Shown here: positions 44,439-56,354 of the stretch, in pieces
Layout: each line of letters begins with the position of its first letter
How positions within the stretch are numbered: the first letter of the stretch is position 1
Assembly (NCBI RefSeq): GCF_002775205.1
Contig: NC_036448.1
Location: forward strand, 3,374,572-3,438,571
Reading direction: 5' to 3'
Source of the DNA: Xiphophorus maculatus
Taxonomy: Eukaryota > Chordata > Actinopteri > Cyprinodontiformes > Poeciliidae
DNA length: 64,000 nucleotides
The notes under the pieces: generated by a model
The model's database searches: none
The model's input: the letters and a program-made list of their open reading frames with translations, nothing else
What the model was told of the DNA's origin: nothing
Program-made: the position numbers and the translations under genes

Positions 44439-47297
44439 TCAAAGCCACCAAAAGCGCACATAGATGATGAGCGTCACGAAGACCAAAACCACGGCAGCGA
44501 CTTTAGCGTAGGTGGAGCGGGTGTTGAGGAACCTGGCGTCGCTGCGGTACTTCTCGGCCTGGCTGCGCAGGTTGCTGGCCTTGGTGTCCAAAGCTGATGA
44601 AGAAAGCAGATTTGGGGTTAACTGGAGTCGGACAGCTGGTCAACGGGTTGGGGTTTTACTCCAAACTGGTTACCAGAAAGAGCTTCTCCTCTCTGCAGGA
44701 CTTCCTCGATATTTGCCACCATAATTCTCTGGACGTCCTGCAGCTCCGTGCTGACGCTGCTCAGGTTCCTCCGAGCCCTGCTGTCAACGTAAGACTTCTT
44801 TGTTTTCTGGATGTACGTATCTAGAATATTAAAAAAAAAAGTTACTTTTTCCTCCTGCTCTTTTACATATGTGTCCTAAAATGGACCTAAAACACATTTA
44901 ATTCTTCAATTTCAGAAAACACTCCGACGATAAAGATTAGATTTTAATCAGATATTGTGAATATTCCGTTCCTTCAGATGTTTAGCATAAATGCTAATCT
45001 ATTGTTTGTTTGCATTTTTTAAATGTAGTTACAATTTTTTGTACAAAAAGAAGACTAAAGTAGACTATCAATTGCTAAATTTAGGAAGCGTTCTTTGTGG
45101 TTCTAGCATCCTAATATTGGGGACACACAATGTATCAGCATTAACATCTTCGACGACTCGATAAATAAAACTATAACAACGAATGTTTATTTCTATCTTG
45201 TTTCCATTTGTATTTCAGGAGGGGGTTGGTTTTTGTTTGGTCATATGACATTAACTGCGTTTCCGTTAACTACATAACTGCACATTTTCATGTTTTGACA
45301 ATAAATTTGCGTAATAGAAACACTCCAATTTCGAAAAACAATTGTTACATTTTGGCGCTAGAATGAGGTGGGTGTTTTGGTCATATCAGAATTGGATTAT
45401 CTCGCAAAACTGCAATGGAAAAAAACATCGTTTGTATCGCACAAGTCACACGATCAACAACCAGACGTTACCACCGACAAAAACCATGAAGAAGACGACA
45501 GGAAGTAGTTGGAGGATGATGGCATGGCGTGATATTTTTAATGACTCATTGTGTGAACAAACTGATTCACCTGTGATTTTCAAACCGTTTCTGATTTAAT
45601 GGAAACACTGCAATTCGACATTATACTTTTTCCACATTAAATTTTTTTTATTAAATTGATAGAGATTCAGAATAAAATTGTGTGTTAACCGAAGCGGAGA
45701 GTGGTGTGGTCGCTTTTTCACTGTGTCGAAATGGTAGCAAAATCTATGTATTATATATTATATCAGCAAATCGATATCAGTCCAAACTTTCATAGTACTC
45801 AATCTGGCACAGATAAATTGCTGCTGTCTTTGCTCTGAAGAAAGAACAGCTTTAGTCCAGAGCTGGAGCTCATGGAAACCAGCAACCAATCAAAATGTTG
45901 CGAGTCACAACATCTCAAACTCATGTTAACTCCATTTTTGAAAGGTGCGCAGATACAAAATGAAATCAAACATCTACTGGCTGAGACGACGAAGCTCCTA
46001 GTTAGTGAACAAACCAAACTGGTTTTTTAAAGAACCTGTTAAGAACTTGCTGAAGCACCAGCTGGGGTTTAGCACTGGAACCGTTCTAATGGGGAAAACC
46101 CACAGAGAACCTTACCAAACTCTATGAAGGAGTATGGCCTCGTCACTGCAGGGACTCTCTTTCCGTACTGCTCACAGAATTCATTGTGGAGGTCCTCTAG
46201 GTACCCAAAAGCCATCTTTTTGGGGAAAGAGGCATCACAGAGACACAGGCAGCAAACACCCTGGGATATGAAGTAACTGGCGGCGGGGGGAAGAAAATGT
46301 CAAACCTATAAATAATCGAAAGGCCTTCGATTCCAGGTTGAATCTACAAATCTTAACTGACCAGAAGTTCATGTTCCCAGCCTCCAGCATGCAGCGGTCC
46401 GGGCTCTGAGCGTCGAGTTTCCGGAGCAGCTGCTTGGCCTGACTCTGGTAGTGCTGGAGGTCTCTTCCTGACTGACAGAAAACAGTCAAAGCACATCCAT
46501 GTTTGTTTGCTGTAGAACCAGACAGTCAGTGAAAACAGCCTCTAATGGCGCAGGTTGTTTAAAACCTGCGCCATTGAGTTCTCCATGAGTTCTGACACAT
46601 TAAACTTGAACTCTTGAGTTATCTAAGATTGAATAGAAATATCTTTTTCTGTCACAGTGGGGAAATTCAGGTTCAACAGAGGCTAAGTGACAGGACATCG
46701 ACTCATGTAGGCTCACACTAAGATAAAAGTATTAAAATATATATAAAAAACTAAATTGTAAACTGTACCATGAGGTAAATAGCTAAAAACAAACATGAAA
46801 TATTCTGCCTTTATCAAAAATAGTCAAATATCAAATAACACAGCTAACCCTTCCCCCACTTCCATAACACATACACACACAAGATAGCAATAACATTGGT
46901 TATCAATATCAGATCAATACTTGTGTGGCAAAAAAAGAAAAAAGACTAACGTCAGCCGATACCGTTAATGCCGATCTACCGTGCACATTTAAAACATTTT
47001 TAAAAATTTAAGCAGGCTCGGTGTGAGCTTGAAAGGCTGAAACCATGAGGTGGCAGTGCTCTGTTTTACACCAAGTTCAGATGTTAAATCTTTCAGCAAA
47101 ACAAAGAATACACTACAGCCATGAGTTAGTTCTAATTTGTTTTTCTTCCCTTCATTTAACCAACTTTTGAATGAAGCTCAGTGTGCAGCTATTGGAGCCC
47201 AGTTTAGCCGCCTCTTTCAAACCTGTTCATCTTCCTGGATGGACGCAGCCAGCGGCAGACCGTCCGCCAGCCGAGCGATTACCGTCAGGAAGATCAT
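44439..47297 (-). CDS. sec22b: Vesicle-trafficking SNARE SEC22B
   Basis: R-SNARE of ER-Golgi transport, tail-anchored in ER/ERGIC membranes. Exons in transcript order: 47297-47223, 46471-46362, 46276-46116, 44820-44674, 44593-44439; 648 nt, 215 aa, the human length exactly. Longin domain about 1-125 ([68 protein letters not shown]). SNARE motif about 134-194 with the zero-layer arginine in [12 protein letters not shown]-terminal membrane anchor [20 protein letters not shown]. Exon 2 uses a weak GTCAGT donor. Head-to-head with c1orf21, tail-to-tail with imp3. Fish have sec22b duplicates; which one cannot be decided here. Confidence 0.96.
45247..45690 (-). mobile_element. GCTGCGTTTCC MITE, copy 6
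   Basis: TAACTGCGTTTCCGTTAAC at the left; interior CACGATCAACAACCAGACGT and GACGACAGGAAGTAGTTGG; right end degraded after GGAAACACTGCAATTCGA. In sec22b intron 3. Confidence 0.75.
46544..46575. repeat. Perfect 13-bp hairpin, 6-nt loop
   Basis: AATGGCGCAGGTT at 46544-46556, exact complement at 46563-46575. In sec22b intron 1. Confidence 0.88.
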
Positions 47298-47699
47298 GCC
47301 GACAGACGTGGGCGCTCCGCGGCTGCTCGATCAGCCAAGACACAGAACAAACCTCTCCCTGCTGTTTACTGCGACGGAGCACTTGGAACGCGCAGGGCGG
47401 AAATGGTTCGGTGCACCTTCGAATTAGGTCCGACTGACAACACACGGTGACGACGCAATACCAGAGGTATGCTACGGTGGTTCACGTTGGTCGAAAGCTA
47501 TATTTTTCAGGAATATACAGCCGTAATAAAAAAACATAATAATTGGCTTGTGTTTGACACACTCCCTCGCGCTGTTTCGTCACTGTGACAGCGCGCGCGG
47601 CGGCGGGGGAGCAGACGGCGCCGAGTCGAGCGGAGCTGCAGATGCTGTCTGAGCGGCAGCTCCGAGCGGACTGACAGCACAGGAAGGAGCCGCTGAGCC
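47298..47699. promoter_or_regulatory. Bidirectional promoter region sec22b/c1orf21
   Basis: Only about 400 bp separate the sec22b ATG (47297, minus) from the first c1orf21 upstream ATG (47700, plus). A CpG-rich core with GCGCGCGCGGCGGCGGGG lies near 47590-47610. No TATA box seen in either direction, as usual for paired housekeeping promoters. Confidence 0.65.
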
Positions 47700-47847
47700 A
47701 TGGATTCACCAGAAAGGTAAAGCCGCCTTTTTCATTTCGCCCCACTCTCCGTTCCGCTCTTCAGAATAACGTCTCGGTTTTCACCCGCAGCCGCCGGGAT
47801 GGCGCCTCTTTCCCCAACTTATTTATTAAACCAATCTAACATCCTGC

Positions 47848-47879
47848 ATACACCCCCCCCACACACACACACACACACA
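47848..47879. repeat. C-run and (CA)n microsatellite
   Basis: CCCCCCCC followed by ACACAC units. Confidence 0.85.
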
Positions 47880-47910
47880 AACCTCCCTTCCTCTATAGAA
47901 ATGCTGTGAA

Positions 47911-48118
47911 GGATGTGCTGTGGTGGCGCAGGGGTTAAGCACAACCCACATAAGGAGGCCTTGGTCCTCGACGTGGCTGTCGCAGGTTCGATTCCCGGCC
48001 TGGTGACCTTTGCCGCATGTCTTCCCCCTTCTCTCATTACCCACTTTCCTGTCAGTTAACTATCAAATAAAGGCCACTAGAGCCAATAAAAACCTTTAAA
48101 AAAAAAAAAAAAAAAAAA
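47911..48118 (+). mobile_element. tRNA-derived SINE with 14-bp target duplication
   Basis: A-box-like TGGCGCAGGGGTTAAGC and B-box GGTTCGATTCC mark a pol III tRNA-type head. A body with GCCGCATGTCTTCCCC follows, ending in an A-tail of about 20. Exact duplication AGAAATGCTGTGAA at 47897-47910 and 48119-48132. Sharp ends and a clean tail suggest a fairly young insertion in c1orf21 intron 1. Family name not assigned. Confidence 0.92.
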
Positions 48119-48929
48119 AGAAATGCTGTGAAATCAGCCCCACTGTTGGTTGGAATGTTTTACTTGGAGTTAGCTAGGCTCTTATTTCTTGTTTTTTTAA
48201 AGATGTTTACAGTTATAAATGAAGCATTTATGCTAGTAGTTGTGATCGGAACGGGGCCCCGGAAGCAGCTGAGTCGAGTCCGCAGCTGGATTCTCCTTCG
48301 CCGGCCGCTCAGGAACAACCAGCCCGCATCAGGATGGATCACTCTGGATTAATGGATCAGATGGATCCCACCCTCCATGTTAGCTGAGGTCTGCTCTGCA
48401 GCATTAGGACGTGGGAGATGGGAGCGCGCGTGCAGTGTAATCCCCTGTGCTTCACAGAGAAAAAAATACAAATAAAACACAGTTCACTGATGGAAATGAC
48501 CCAATGAGACGCCCCATCCCGACCCCCACCCACCCTGAAAGGCCTGATTGTTGCGGGGCAGCGGGCTTGTCGCTGGTGCATTCCCAGTCCCGTGTGTGAT
48601 GGTGAATCACAGCTAGTTTTATTGTCCATTCAGGAGTAGAGTGGGGAGATTGTGTTTTTTTTATTATTATTTCAAGGGTGGAGCACTTCATGACTAATTG
48701 ATTATGAAAATTGAGATTAGTTTCACGCAATTAGTTCTTAATATTCTTTGTTTGGTGTTTTATTGGTGGTGGCGGACAAATTTAAGAGCAACACCTTTAA
48801 TTATTAAACTATCCATCATCTGATTATTGATTGTTGTTTTGAGGCTGCTGAGCCACACATTCACTGATCTGCCGTGACAGGCTGGATTCCTGCCTAACAT
48901 TGTTTTACTCTCTGAACTGTGGCGGTGTA

Positions 48930-49500
48930 TTGGGGCCATTGTAAAAAGAAAAAAAATCTCTGAAATTTTCTAGAAAAAAAAGAGGAAATTTCTGATTTTG
49001 AAAAGTCAAAATCAGAAATTTTGACTTCTGATTTTGACTTTTTGCTGAGGGGGAAAAAAACTCCACAAGTTTCTTGAAGAATTGTGGACATTTCTAAATT
49101 TGAAAAGTGGAAATTATTCATTTTTGAAACTCAAAAATGTTCTTGTTTTTTCTAAAAAAAAAAAAAAATGATTCTGAAGTTAATTATAAAATTGCTTTTT
49201 TTTTTTTTTTTGCAAATTTTTAACTTTTCAAACTCAGAAATTTCCATGTTTTTCCAGGACACTTCTGAGATCGATTTCAAACTTTCTGAGCTTCTTTTCT
49301 AACAAATTTTCGACTTTCCAAATCTCGGACACTTTCGAGTTTTTTTTTCTCCCAAAATATCTGAAATTTATCTCAAATTTTGTCTGTTTTTCTTTTACAA
49401 TTTTTTGTCCTTTCAAACTCTGAAATTTCAACCAAAAAAAATCCTAGAAAATTTCTGAGATTAATCTCAAAATTTCTGAGTTTTTTTTTTTTTTTCCCCC
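48930..49500. repeat. Minisatellite-like element, second array
   Basis: Same vocabulary as 32955-33595 (GAAATTTCTGATTTTGAAAA, AGATTAATCTCAAAATTTCT), starting near TATTGGGGCCATTG. Contains a perfect 17-bp hairpin at 49001-49042 (AAAAGTCAAAATCAGAA and its complement, 8-nt loop). Followed by an ATCGGCC-type end at 49510-49553. Confidence 0.65.
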
Positions 49501-49689
49501 TTGGCAGAAATGTACTTCTCGCTGATCGGCTAGAAAACCTCAGTCGGTGCATTCCCTGGTTCCCGTCCTGTTTAACGCCTCCCTGTCATTAACCCTCATG
49601 CTGTCACTAAGGAGAGTTTACCTGCCTGTTATCGTCTGCAGGTGTGCCTGTAATGCTTTGGGCTGAGGAGGAGAGCCGTTCAGGAGGAG

Positions 49690-52467
49690 ATGGGCTGCAC
49701 CTCTGCCAAGCAGGTGTCTTCTGTTCCCAGCGATGAGGAGGGCCAGAGCAAATCCCACAGCAACGGGGACCTCGTCTCTGGTCAGTCTGACACTGAGGGA
49801 CTTATTCTGCCTCCTAACTCTTCCTGTAGCTTTAAACAGAGGGTACTGTTGGATGGGGATGGAGGGAACTGGACATTCTTTCCAAAGGGACAGAATCTGC
49901 TTGGACAGTTGGGAGGCGGTTGTGTCGGATGGTGGCAGAGTACCTTCGGGGGTGAACGAATAGCCCTGCCCCCTCCGCGACATCCTGCCAAGGGAAGAAG
50001 AGCGCCCCGCAACAGGAGGGCCGTCGTTATTGTTATGCAAGCCTAAAAAGAGGGAAGCGCTGCCAAATTCAGCTGTTATTCAGGCGTCTCCTCCCCAGAG
50101 CGCGGCGTCGTTGGAGCTGAAAGTAGGGCAGAAAAGAAGTGATACTTTCCGATTCACTTCAGTTCAGAGGCACTTTATTTATCCCAGAGGGAAATTAAAT
50201 CTTGTCGTAATTCATATCGTCCGAGTATCTTCAATGAGTGGATGGTGATGCTCCAGTAGCAACCAGTCTCGCAACGAATATGAAGAATCCTCTGACTGAA
50301 GACTGTTGCTGGGTGATGGTCTGATTGCTGTCATGACACGCTAACAGCTCGACGTCAGGGCAGCAGAGACGATATTCCATAACGACTGAATGACATCATC
50401 AGTTGTTAGCAGGCTCTGCTGATCCAGCTCCTCTGCTTTTGACGCTCCTGTTTAAATATCAACCTGAAAACGTATAAAATAACCAAAAAACGGTAGAAAG
50501 ACAGCTTGAAGTTAAGACTTATCGTTATTATTAAATATACCGATCATGAGGAAGTTAAAACCCTCATTAAACCACTGGAGGAAGTGATGTCATTTGAGCG
50601 TTAAATGAAGACCAAAAGCCTGGGTCGTCCTGTCGCTATAGCACATTTTACTGAACGATAAATTATCCCAGACGTTATTGCAATGAACAAAACTATTGAT
50701 GTGTTTGAAACCATTTTTGTGCAATATAATGGTAATGGCACCATAAAGTAAGAGCACATTACATTGTTCTTAGTGTGAACTTTTAACAGTGGACCAGGGA
50801 AACGTTTTAAACCACAAAAGCAGCAAACTGAAGACTTTTATTTTTTGGCAGAAAGAGAAAAACGATCAATCATACAAATGGAAATGTTTGGCTTTGTTCT
50901 AATTTATCGTGCGATTAATTGATTTTATCGACAAGCTACGAGTGTTTAGCTCAGAAAATTAAGAGTAATTACATCAGCAGAATATATATTTTTATACATA
51001 CAGAAATGTGAACCTTCTGAAAGCGTGTTCATGTAATCTGCTCTGGGCTCCTTTTGCGTCAATTACTGCGTCAATTTGTCGTGGCCTGGGAACGCCTCGG
51101 GTTTCCCCCGGAGGAGCTGGAACAAGTGGCTGGGGAGAGAGAGGGAATTCTGGGCCTCCCTTCTGAAGCTGCTACCCCCGCGACCCGACCCTGGATAAGC
51201 GGAAGAAGATGGATGGATGAATTTATCGTGGCATGAAGGAGCCGCCTTCAGGAGCCCTAGTAGATTATCAATGGTATGGCATTGATGTGAATGAATATTA
51301 GATATTCACATCTCTAATATTGAGCAACTTTTCAGAAAAATGGGGGGGGGGAATCAGTATTTGGAATCGGCAGCTCAGGCTTTTAAAGATCGGTGATCGG
51401 CCAGAAAACTGCAATCGATGCACTCCCTACTAACATCTATTCATCCATAAAGATCAGGTTTATGTTCCATAATTCTCTCCGGGTCGTTCCACCAGCAGCA
51501 GTTCGGAACCAGAGTCCGATCAGAGCGGCTCACCTTTCTGCTGCGGCTGCACTCTGACCGCCTCACGGCTTCACCTCGTTGACTCTCCGCTCCCCCCCTC
51601 TGACCTCTGAACAGCAGCTCATCTCTGAGTTTATTGGTTTTTTTCATTGAGCTCTTGAGGCTGCTGACGTGGAAATCCCTGGAGACCTGCAGACACCGAC
51701 CAGCCCATCTGGCCCTCATAATCACATCACAGTCCGAGTCGACCAAATCACTCTTACAGAACGAGCTGGACACCTGACACCGAGCTGACACCGCCAACCC
51801 CGGAATATAAAAAAAAAAGAAGAAAAGCTGTTGATATTCCGAATAAATATAGATGCAAATCTTTCTAGATGTTTTTAGGCTCACGACTTGATTCAGAAGC
51901 CTTTTTTTTTTCTGTTCATATTAGAGATTCTGCTTAAATGATGCGACTAGCAAGAGGAAACGACGAATAGAGCGTTTATTTAAAAATATTTTGCTATTTA
52001 CATCAAATTCCATTAGTTTGCCATTAAACAGAAATAGTGCATCAAATTGCGTAACTCAAATTACCAGCATTAGGTTAGATTTAACCGTCTGGCTTTTTCT
52101 TAAATAAATAACTATTCAAAATGTCCTTTTACAAAAAAAAAAAAATTTAAACAGACTAAAATCAATTTTTGAGCATTTTGAATCGATTCACAATTCCTAG
52201 GACTGGAAATTCTGATTCTCAATAGAATCAGAATTTTGTATTTTTTTTCCCCTTGTGCTTTTACTTCCTGGTCTCTCAGCGCGTGGGATCGGACAGAGGG
52301 GAACCGGACCAGCAGCTCGTGTTCTGCTGCTTGCCAGTCATTGTTGGGTCGGGCGTTAGAGCCAGACGCCAGAACTCCAGTATGTAATTACTTTGAGGAG
52401 AACTGAACTGTGAGAACTGTTGACCTCAGAGGATTGTCCCGGACCGACCCGCCGCCGCTCCAGCTGT

Positions 52468-52507
<40 letters not shown>

Positions 52508-54785
52508 GGGGGCGTGGCTTCTCTGTGTCTGCTTCTCCACAGACGAGCACAAGATGAGAGGCGTGGAGAAGGACAAGCTCATCAGTGGAGAGGAGGTGGG
52601 AGACGGCGGCCATGACGGCTCAGTGCGTGATCCTGCTCCGGGTTTCGGTTCACTGCTGTGGAGAAAATGTTTGAAGTGTTTCTGAGTTTGACTTTATTGA
52701 ACGTTGTGTCATAAAAGAATAAGCAAAGTAATAGACTAAGGAATTACGTTTAAACAGACACAGATGGTCTGAAATGTCAGAACTACTTTAATTATTACGA
52801 CTTTATTCTGGTAATATTCGATTTTATTCTCGTAGAATTATGACTCAAAACTTATAAAAAAAACTTTTAGAGGGTAATGTTTTAAATTCGACCTGCAGAA
52901 AAACAGCACAGATTCGACTTTCTAACTTGCAGCTAAAGAAAATTAAAGAGGTATAAATGCACCGTTTTTATGTCCCTTTGTGTATTTTTCGATTCTAATT
53001 GAGCACAAAATCACCACAGAGGCTGTCAGGGTTTCCCTCAGTGTATTATAAGCCTGGCGGGCCACCAGGCTTTACTTGTGCCCCCAATAGGCTAAGCATT
53101 GCTTTTTTTAAAAATCTTTTTAAGGTGCTTGCATTTTGTAAGACTTTATAGTTGGTGTTCAGGTTTGGATCTTCCAAACTTTAGATAACACATGGTTATC
53201 AAGTGATATTTTCAAATTTTCTGTCAACTTTAAACATGTTTAACTCAAAAACACGACAGGCTGCTGGATGAATGACTGCCCTAGCGCCCAGCCACCGGGC
53301 TCAGCAAGTGTTCTGGGGGAAACCGTGGGCTGCAGTAGTGATGATGAGTGCTGTGGTTTGTCCCGCAGGAGAAGAGCGCTCTGCTTGGAGTAGGACAACA
53401 TGCCAACGAATCGGGATCCAACGGGAAGATTCTGTGAGTCTCAGCGATGCTGCCGTTTGGTCGGTTTTCTCTCAGGTTGAGGCGCAAGAGGAAAGTTCTA
53501 ACTGGGTGTCTGTCTCTCCCCCCCCCCCGTAAGGAGCATCCATTCCTCGGAGAGCCAGCAGGAGTTCTTCCGAATGCTGGACGAGAAGATTGAGAAGGTA
53601 AGGGAGGTGAATGGCTGGCTGCGGCGTTGCTGTTCTGCCCAATGACAGGCAGGAGATTAACGCTGCAGCTGCTGCGGATCTGTATTTAGCAAGGACACGA
53701 CAGATGACACAATGATGCATAACAGACTCAATCAGTCACATCCAGTGTATGAGTAATATGGTTACCGGCGAGTCTGTCACATCTAACACAGATGAGGGGG
53801 GGATGAGTGACCGCTGATATCCCAGACTCTGTGCCAGCATGCAGAAAAGGCGGCCGGGGAAGAGTAGGGGAATTGATAGTGTAATAAAGTCCAATTCCAT
53901 TCCTCCTTCTGTACCCATCACTTAGCCACATCCCTCAGCTTATGTTTTTGCGCTTTTTAATTATTATTTTGGAGCTGCAGTATGTAAATCCACTTAACAA
54001 TTCTGCTCTACTTTGTGATGGTCTGTCAATTCAAACCCCAATAAAATAAATGGAAATCTGCGGTTGAAGCAGGAAAAAGATGAAAGGGTGTAAATACTTT
54101 TCACCAAAACAGTCCAGTATTTTTGAAGAGAAAAAAAAGTCAGTGTTACTGTTCATTGGTTTCTAGTGTAAACAGTAACTGCATTGCCATTACATGTAAT
54201 AATAACAATTGACAATGCATCAAATTTTTATATTTCTTTTATGAACATTCATAGACTCAAGAGAAAATAAATAAATAATGTATATTTACAAATGTTAAAT
54301 ATTTGTATGTGAGAGAAACTTCTTTCAATAATCTGCTCATGTCAAAAAAACAAAATTTTGCAATTATGGTTTCTTCAGAAAGGCAACTAAAATCACACAT
54401 GAATAAGTTTGTTCCCAAGATAACTCATTAAAAAACATGCCGCCCATGATCCTCCAACTACTTCCTGTCCTCTTCTTTTTTGTTGTTTTCTCCAGTGGTT
54501 ATTGATGTGACTCCTGTGATGTGAGAAAGGGGTCTGCATTGGAGTTTTGCAAAAGAAACCAATTTTGTTACTGACAACAAAGAAAAAACACTTCCTCCTA
54601 GCTTAAAAGCTTCTTTTTTTTAAAGAGAAACAAGAATTTTTCGAAATTCACATGTATCCATCAAGCAAATTTGTTTTCAAAGTGTCAAATTCCGCAAATA
54701 TATGGAAGCGCGGCTAGCGAGTGCTGATTGTGTGTGTTGTGTCCAGGGTCGGGACTACTGCTCAGAGGAAGAAGACTTGACATAG
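49690..54785 (+). CDS. c1orf21: C1orf21 homologue, predicted myristoylated small protein
   Basis: Function poorly known; human C1orf21 (PIG13) is a small protein of 121 aa. Coding exons: 49690-49780, 52543-52595, 53369-53433, 53534-53597, 54747-54785; 312 nt, 103 aa. N-terminus MGCTSAKQVSS matches human MGCASAKHV and carries Gly2/Cys3, fit for myristoylation and palmitoylation. The C-terminus SSESQQEFFRMLDEKIEK then GRDYCSEEEDLT is almost the human one. The middle (EHKMRGVEKDKLISGEEEKS) is shorter and diverged, so an unrecognised exon could be missing. Exon 5 follows a run of 11 C before its acceptor. Intron 2 is 2.8 kb and holds a LINE fragment and other repeats. Neighbour tsen15 is also adjacent in human. 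Confidence 0.9.
50135..50410 (-). mobile_element. Retroposon 3' end, copy 2
   Basis: Read on the minus strand it ends GGGATAAATAAAGTGCCTCT then GAACTGAAGT, a fish SINE/LINE-type tail. The upstream part matches 16925-17135. In c1orf21 intron 2. Confidence 0.55.
51058..51235 (+). mobile_element. LINE ORF2 C-terminal fragment and 3' end
   Basis: The reading frame contains WERLGFPPEELEQVAGERE, the typical C-terminal end of a common fish LINE ORF2 (Rex1/CR1-like by memory). The 3' tail CTGGATAAGCGGAAGAAGAT follows, with ATGGATGGATG. Heavily truncated at the 5' end, as usual. In c1orf21 intron 2. Confidence 0.75.
51310..51430. mobile_element. ATCGGCC-family element, copy D (right end)
   Basis: GGAATCGGCAGCTCAGGC and GATCGGTGATCGGCCAGAAA then CTGCAATCGATGCACTCCCT. 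Confidence 0.6.
52471..52504. repeat. (TAA)n microsatellite
   Basis: About 11 AAT units 39 bp before c1orf21 exon 3. Confidence 0.95.
53960..54125. mobile_element. Tc1-like terminal fragment
   Basis: GTGATGGTCTGTCAATTCAA and AAAGGGTGTAAATACTTTTC resemble the terminal repeat region of the same Tc1-like group as 419-650. In c1orf21 intron 5. Confidence 0.5.
54172..54715 (+). mobile_element. GCTGCGTTTCC MITE, copy 7
   Basis: Left end TAACTGCATTGCCATTAC, right end ATGGAAGCGCGGCTA, with TA on both sides; interior CCATGATCCTCCAACTACTT. Ends about 30 bp before c1orf21 exon 6. Confidence 0.75.
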
Positions 54786-55500
54786 CCTCACTGTCCTGGA
54801 TCCGAACCGGATGGAAGACGGGGCGGACTCTGGGGCTCGCAGGCCTTCATCTTGTTTTAATAAACTCTGTTTGAGCACGGCGGAGAGGGATCGGTGTTGA
54901 AGCCGGAACGTTTTCTCCCTCCCCTACCCGCAGCCTGAGCTCGGTCGGCTCCGCACACGATTCCAGCTGAGATCTGGAAGAGACGACCTCCGTCCGGAAC
55001 GAAGCCATCACACCGACCCAGAGTCAGAAACATGACCTGAAACGTATCGGACCTCCATCAGTATTCATCCACCCATGTGGAACTGTGCTAAAGTTCCGTC
55101 ATTTTTTCCTGTGACAAGTTTCCCCTCTATCCCCCCTACAGAGACGCAGTATGAACCTGTTCTCCCCACAGCGCCCCCGTCTGTCCAGAGGTATCTACGT
55201 CAAACAAGGCTCAGGGTTAAAGTGTTGAAGTGTAGCCGTCCCGCTCCTTCCTCTCACCGAGACACTTTCGCACCACGAAACGTACACAACACATGCACTG
55301 GCGCACCAGAGTTAGTCACGTTTCCTGCTTCAGTTTCTGTTCCGTGTGACGACGAGATGGACGCTGCCGCAGCGCACGCTGCCGCAGCACACAGACGTCT
55401 GTTGCTGTACGTCTGTCACCAGTGTTAAATCTGTCTCGTTTTGATTCATTGTTTTTATTTTATTTTTTTTTAGGAAAATTAAAAGTGTTTACAGGAATTC
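54786..55500 (+). other. c1orf21: c1orf21 3'UTR (probable)
   Basis: An early AATAAA at 54859-54864 and a possible ATTAAA near 55477. No further gene seen to 56354, which probably includes the tsen15 3'UTR (minus-strand AATAAA at 55692-55697 and 56025-56030). Confidence 0.5.
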
Positions 55501-56354
55501 GACTGGTTCTGTTCTAGAGACGAGCAGAGGGACAGCAGACACACAAGATCACATGTTCAGCTAATTATTAATATTAATATTATTGGATATTAATATTAAT
55601 TAATGGTGACATTTCTGGGGTATTTTTTGGTGGCTCTTGGCCGAGAATGTGTCCATCTAAAACAGCATATGACTCTCTGCAGTATGTAAGTTTTATTTAA
55701 AAAAAATATATATATGTATTTTTTTTTTTTACATATTTGCTGAAAGAGTAACCATGTCGTGACAGCATGTTGAGAAAGTAAATCTGTGAAAAAAGAAAGC
55801 AAAATCAAGCTACTGGTAACAACCGATCAGAGCCAGGAGGCGGGTCTTAGTGCTGTCAATCAGCAAGGTGAACACCCTGCTCAGCCCTACTCCATCTCCC
55901 CTCATGCTCTCTGCTGCGTCCTCCCAATAGAAAGAAGTCTGGCAGGAATGAACAAATTCGTATGCAGGGAGAAAAAAAAAACAAAAAACTTTGCTATGTT
56001 TCCTCAGGAAGTCATCTTTTTATATTTATTCTACCTTTGGTAAAATATGCAATATTTCAGTACAAAAACTAATATTTGAAATAAAACTTGAAACGGAATT
56101 CCCCACCTGTCCTGAGCCCTTGTGGGGGCGCTGGACACAGGAAGGGAAGTTTGAGGAGTTGAAACCTCCAAGGAAGAGGAAGCTGACGACAATGTGGGAT
56201 AATTACTTCTGTCACAAAATGAAAAGTGACTATTGAACGTTTCACACAGCTCCCTCGTATCCATAGCGACGATGCGAGGACCGCACTGCTCTGAAGTTTC
56301 AAACTGTAGAGCTGCACAAGCAGGAGAGGAGAAGCACACTGCCACAGAGCGGGA

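Larger units (their letters stand above)
47700..49767 (+). promoter_or_regulatory. c1orf21: c1orf21 spliced 5' leader with two uORFs
   Basis: The first exon ends at 47716 (AAAG|GTAAAG); the next begins at 49642 after GTCTGCAG. Joined, the ATG at 47700 opens a 13-codon frame (MDSPERCACNALG, stop) that spans the junction. A second ATG at 49652 opens a 27-codon frame that runs past the main start at 49690 and stops at 49735. Both could damp translation of c1orf21. Exon 1 start unknown. Confidence 0.5.

Noticed and set aside
47940-48005. Possible tRNA gene (B-box GGTTCGATTCC)
   Set aside because: Followed by a SINE body and A-tail and flanked by a target duplication, so it is a tRNA-derived SINE.
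49690-50046. 118-codon read-through form of c1orf21
   Set aside because: Frame simply continues past the exon donor at 49780; the spliced form restores the human-like C-terminus, so intron retention is the simpler reading.
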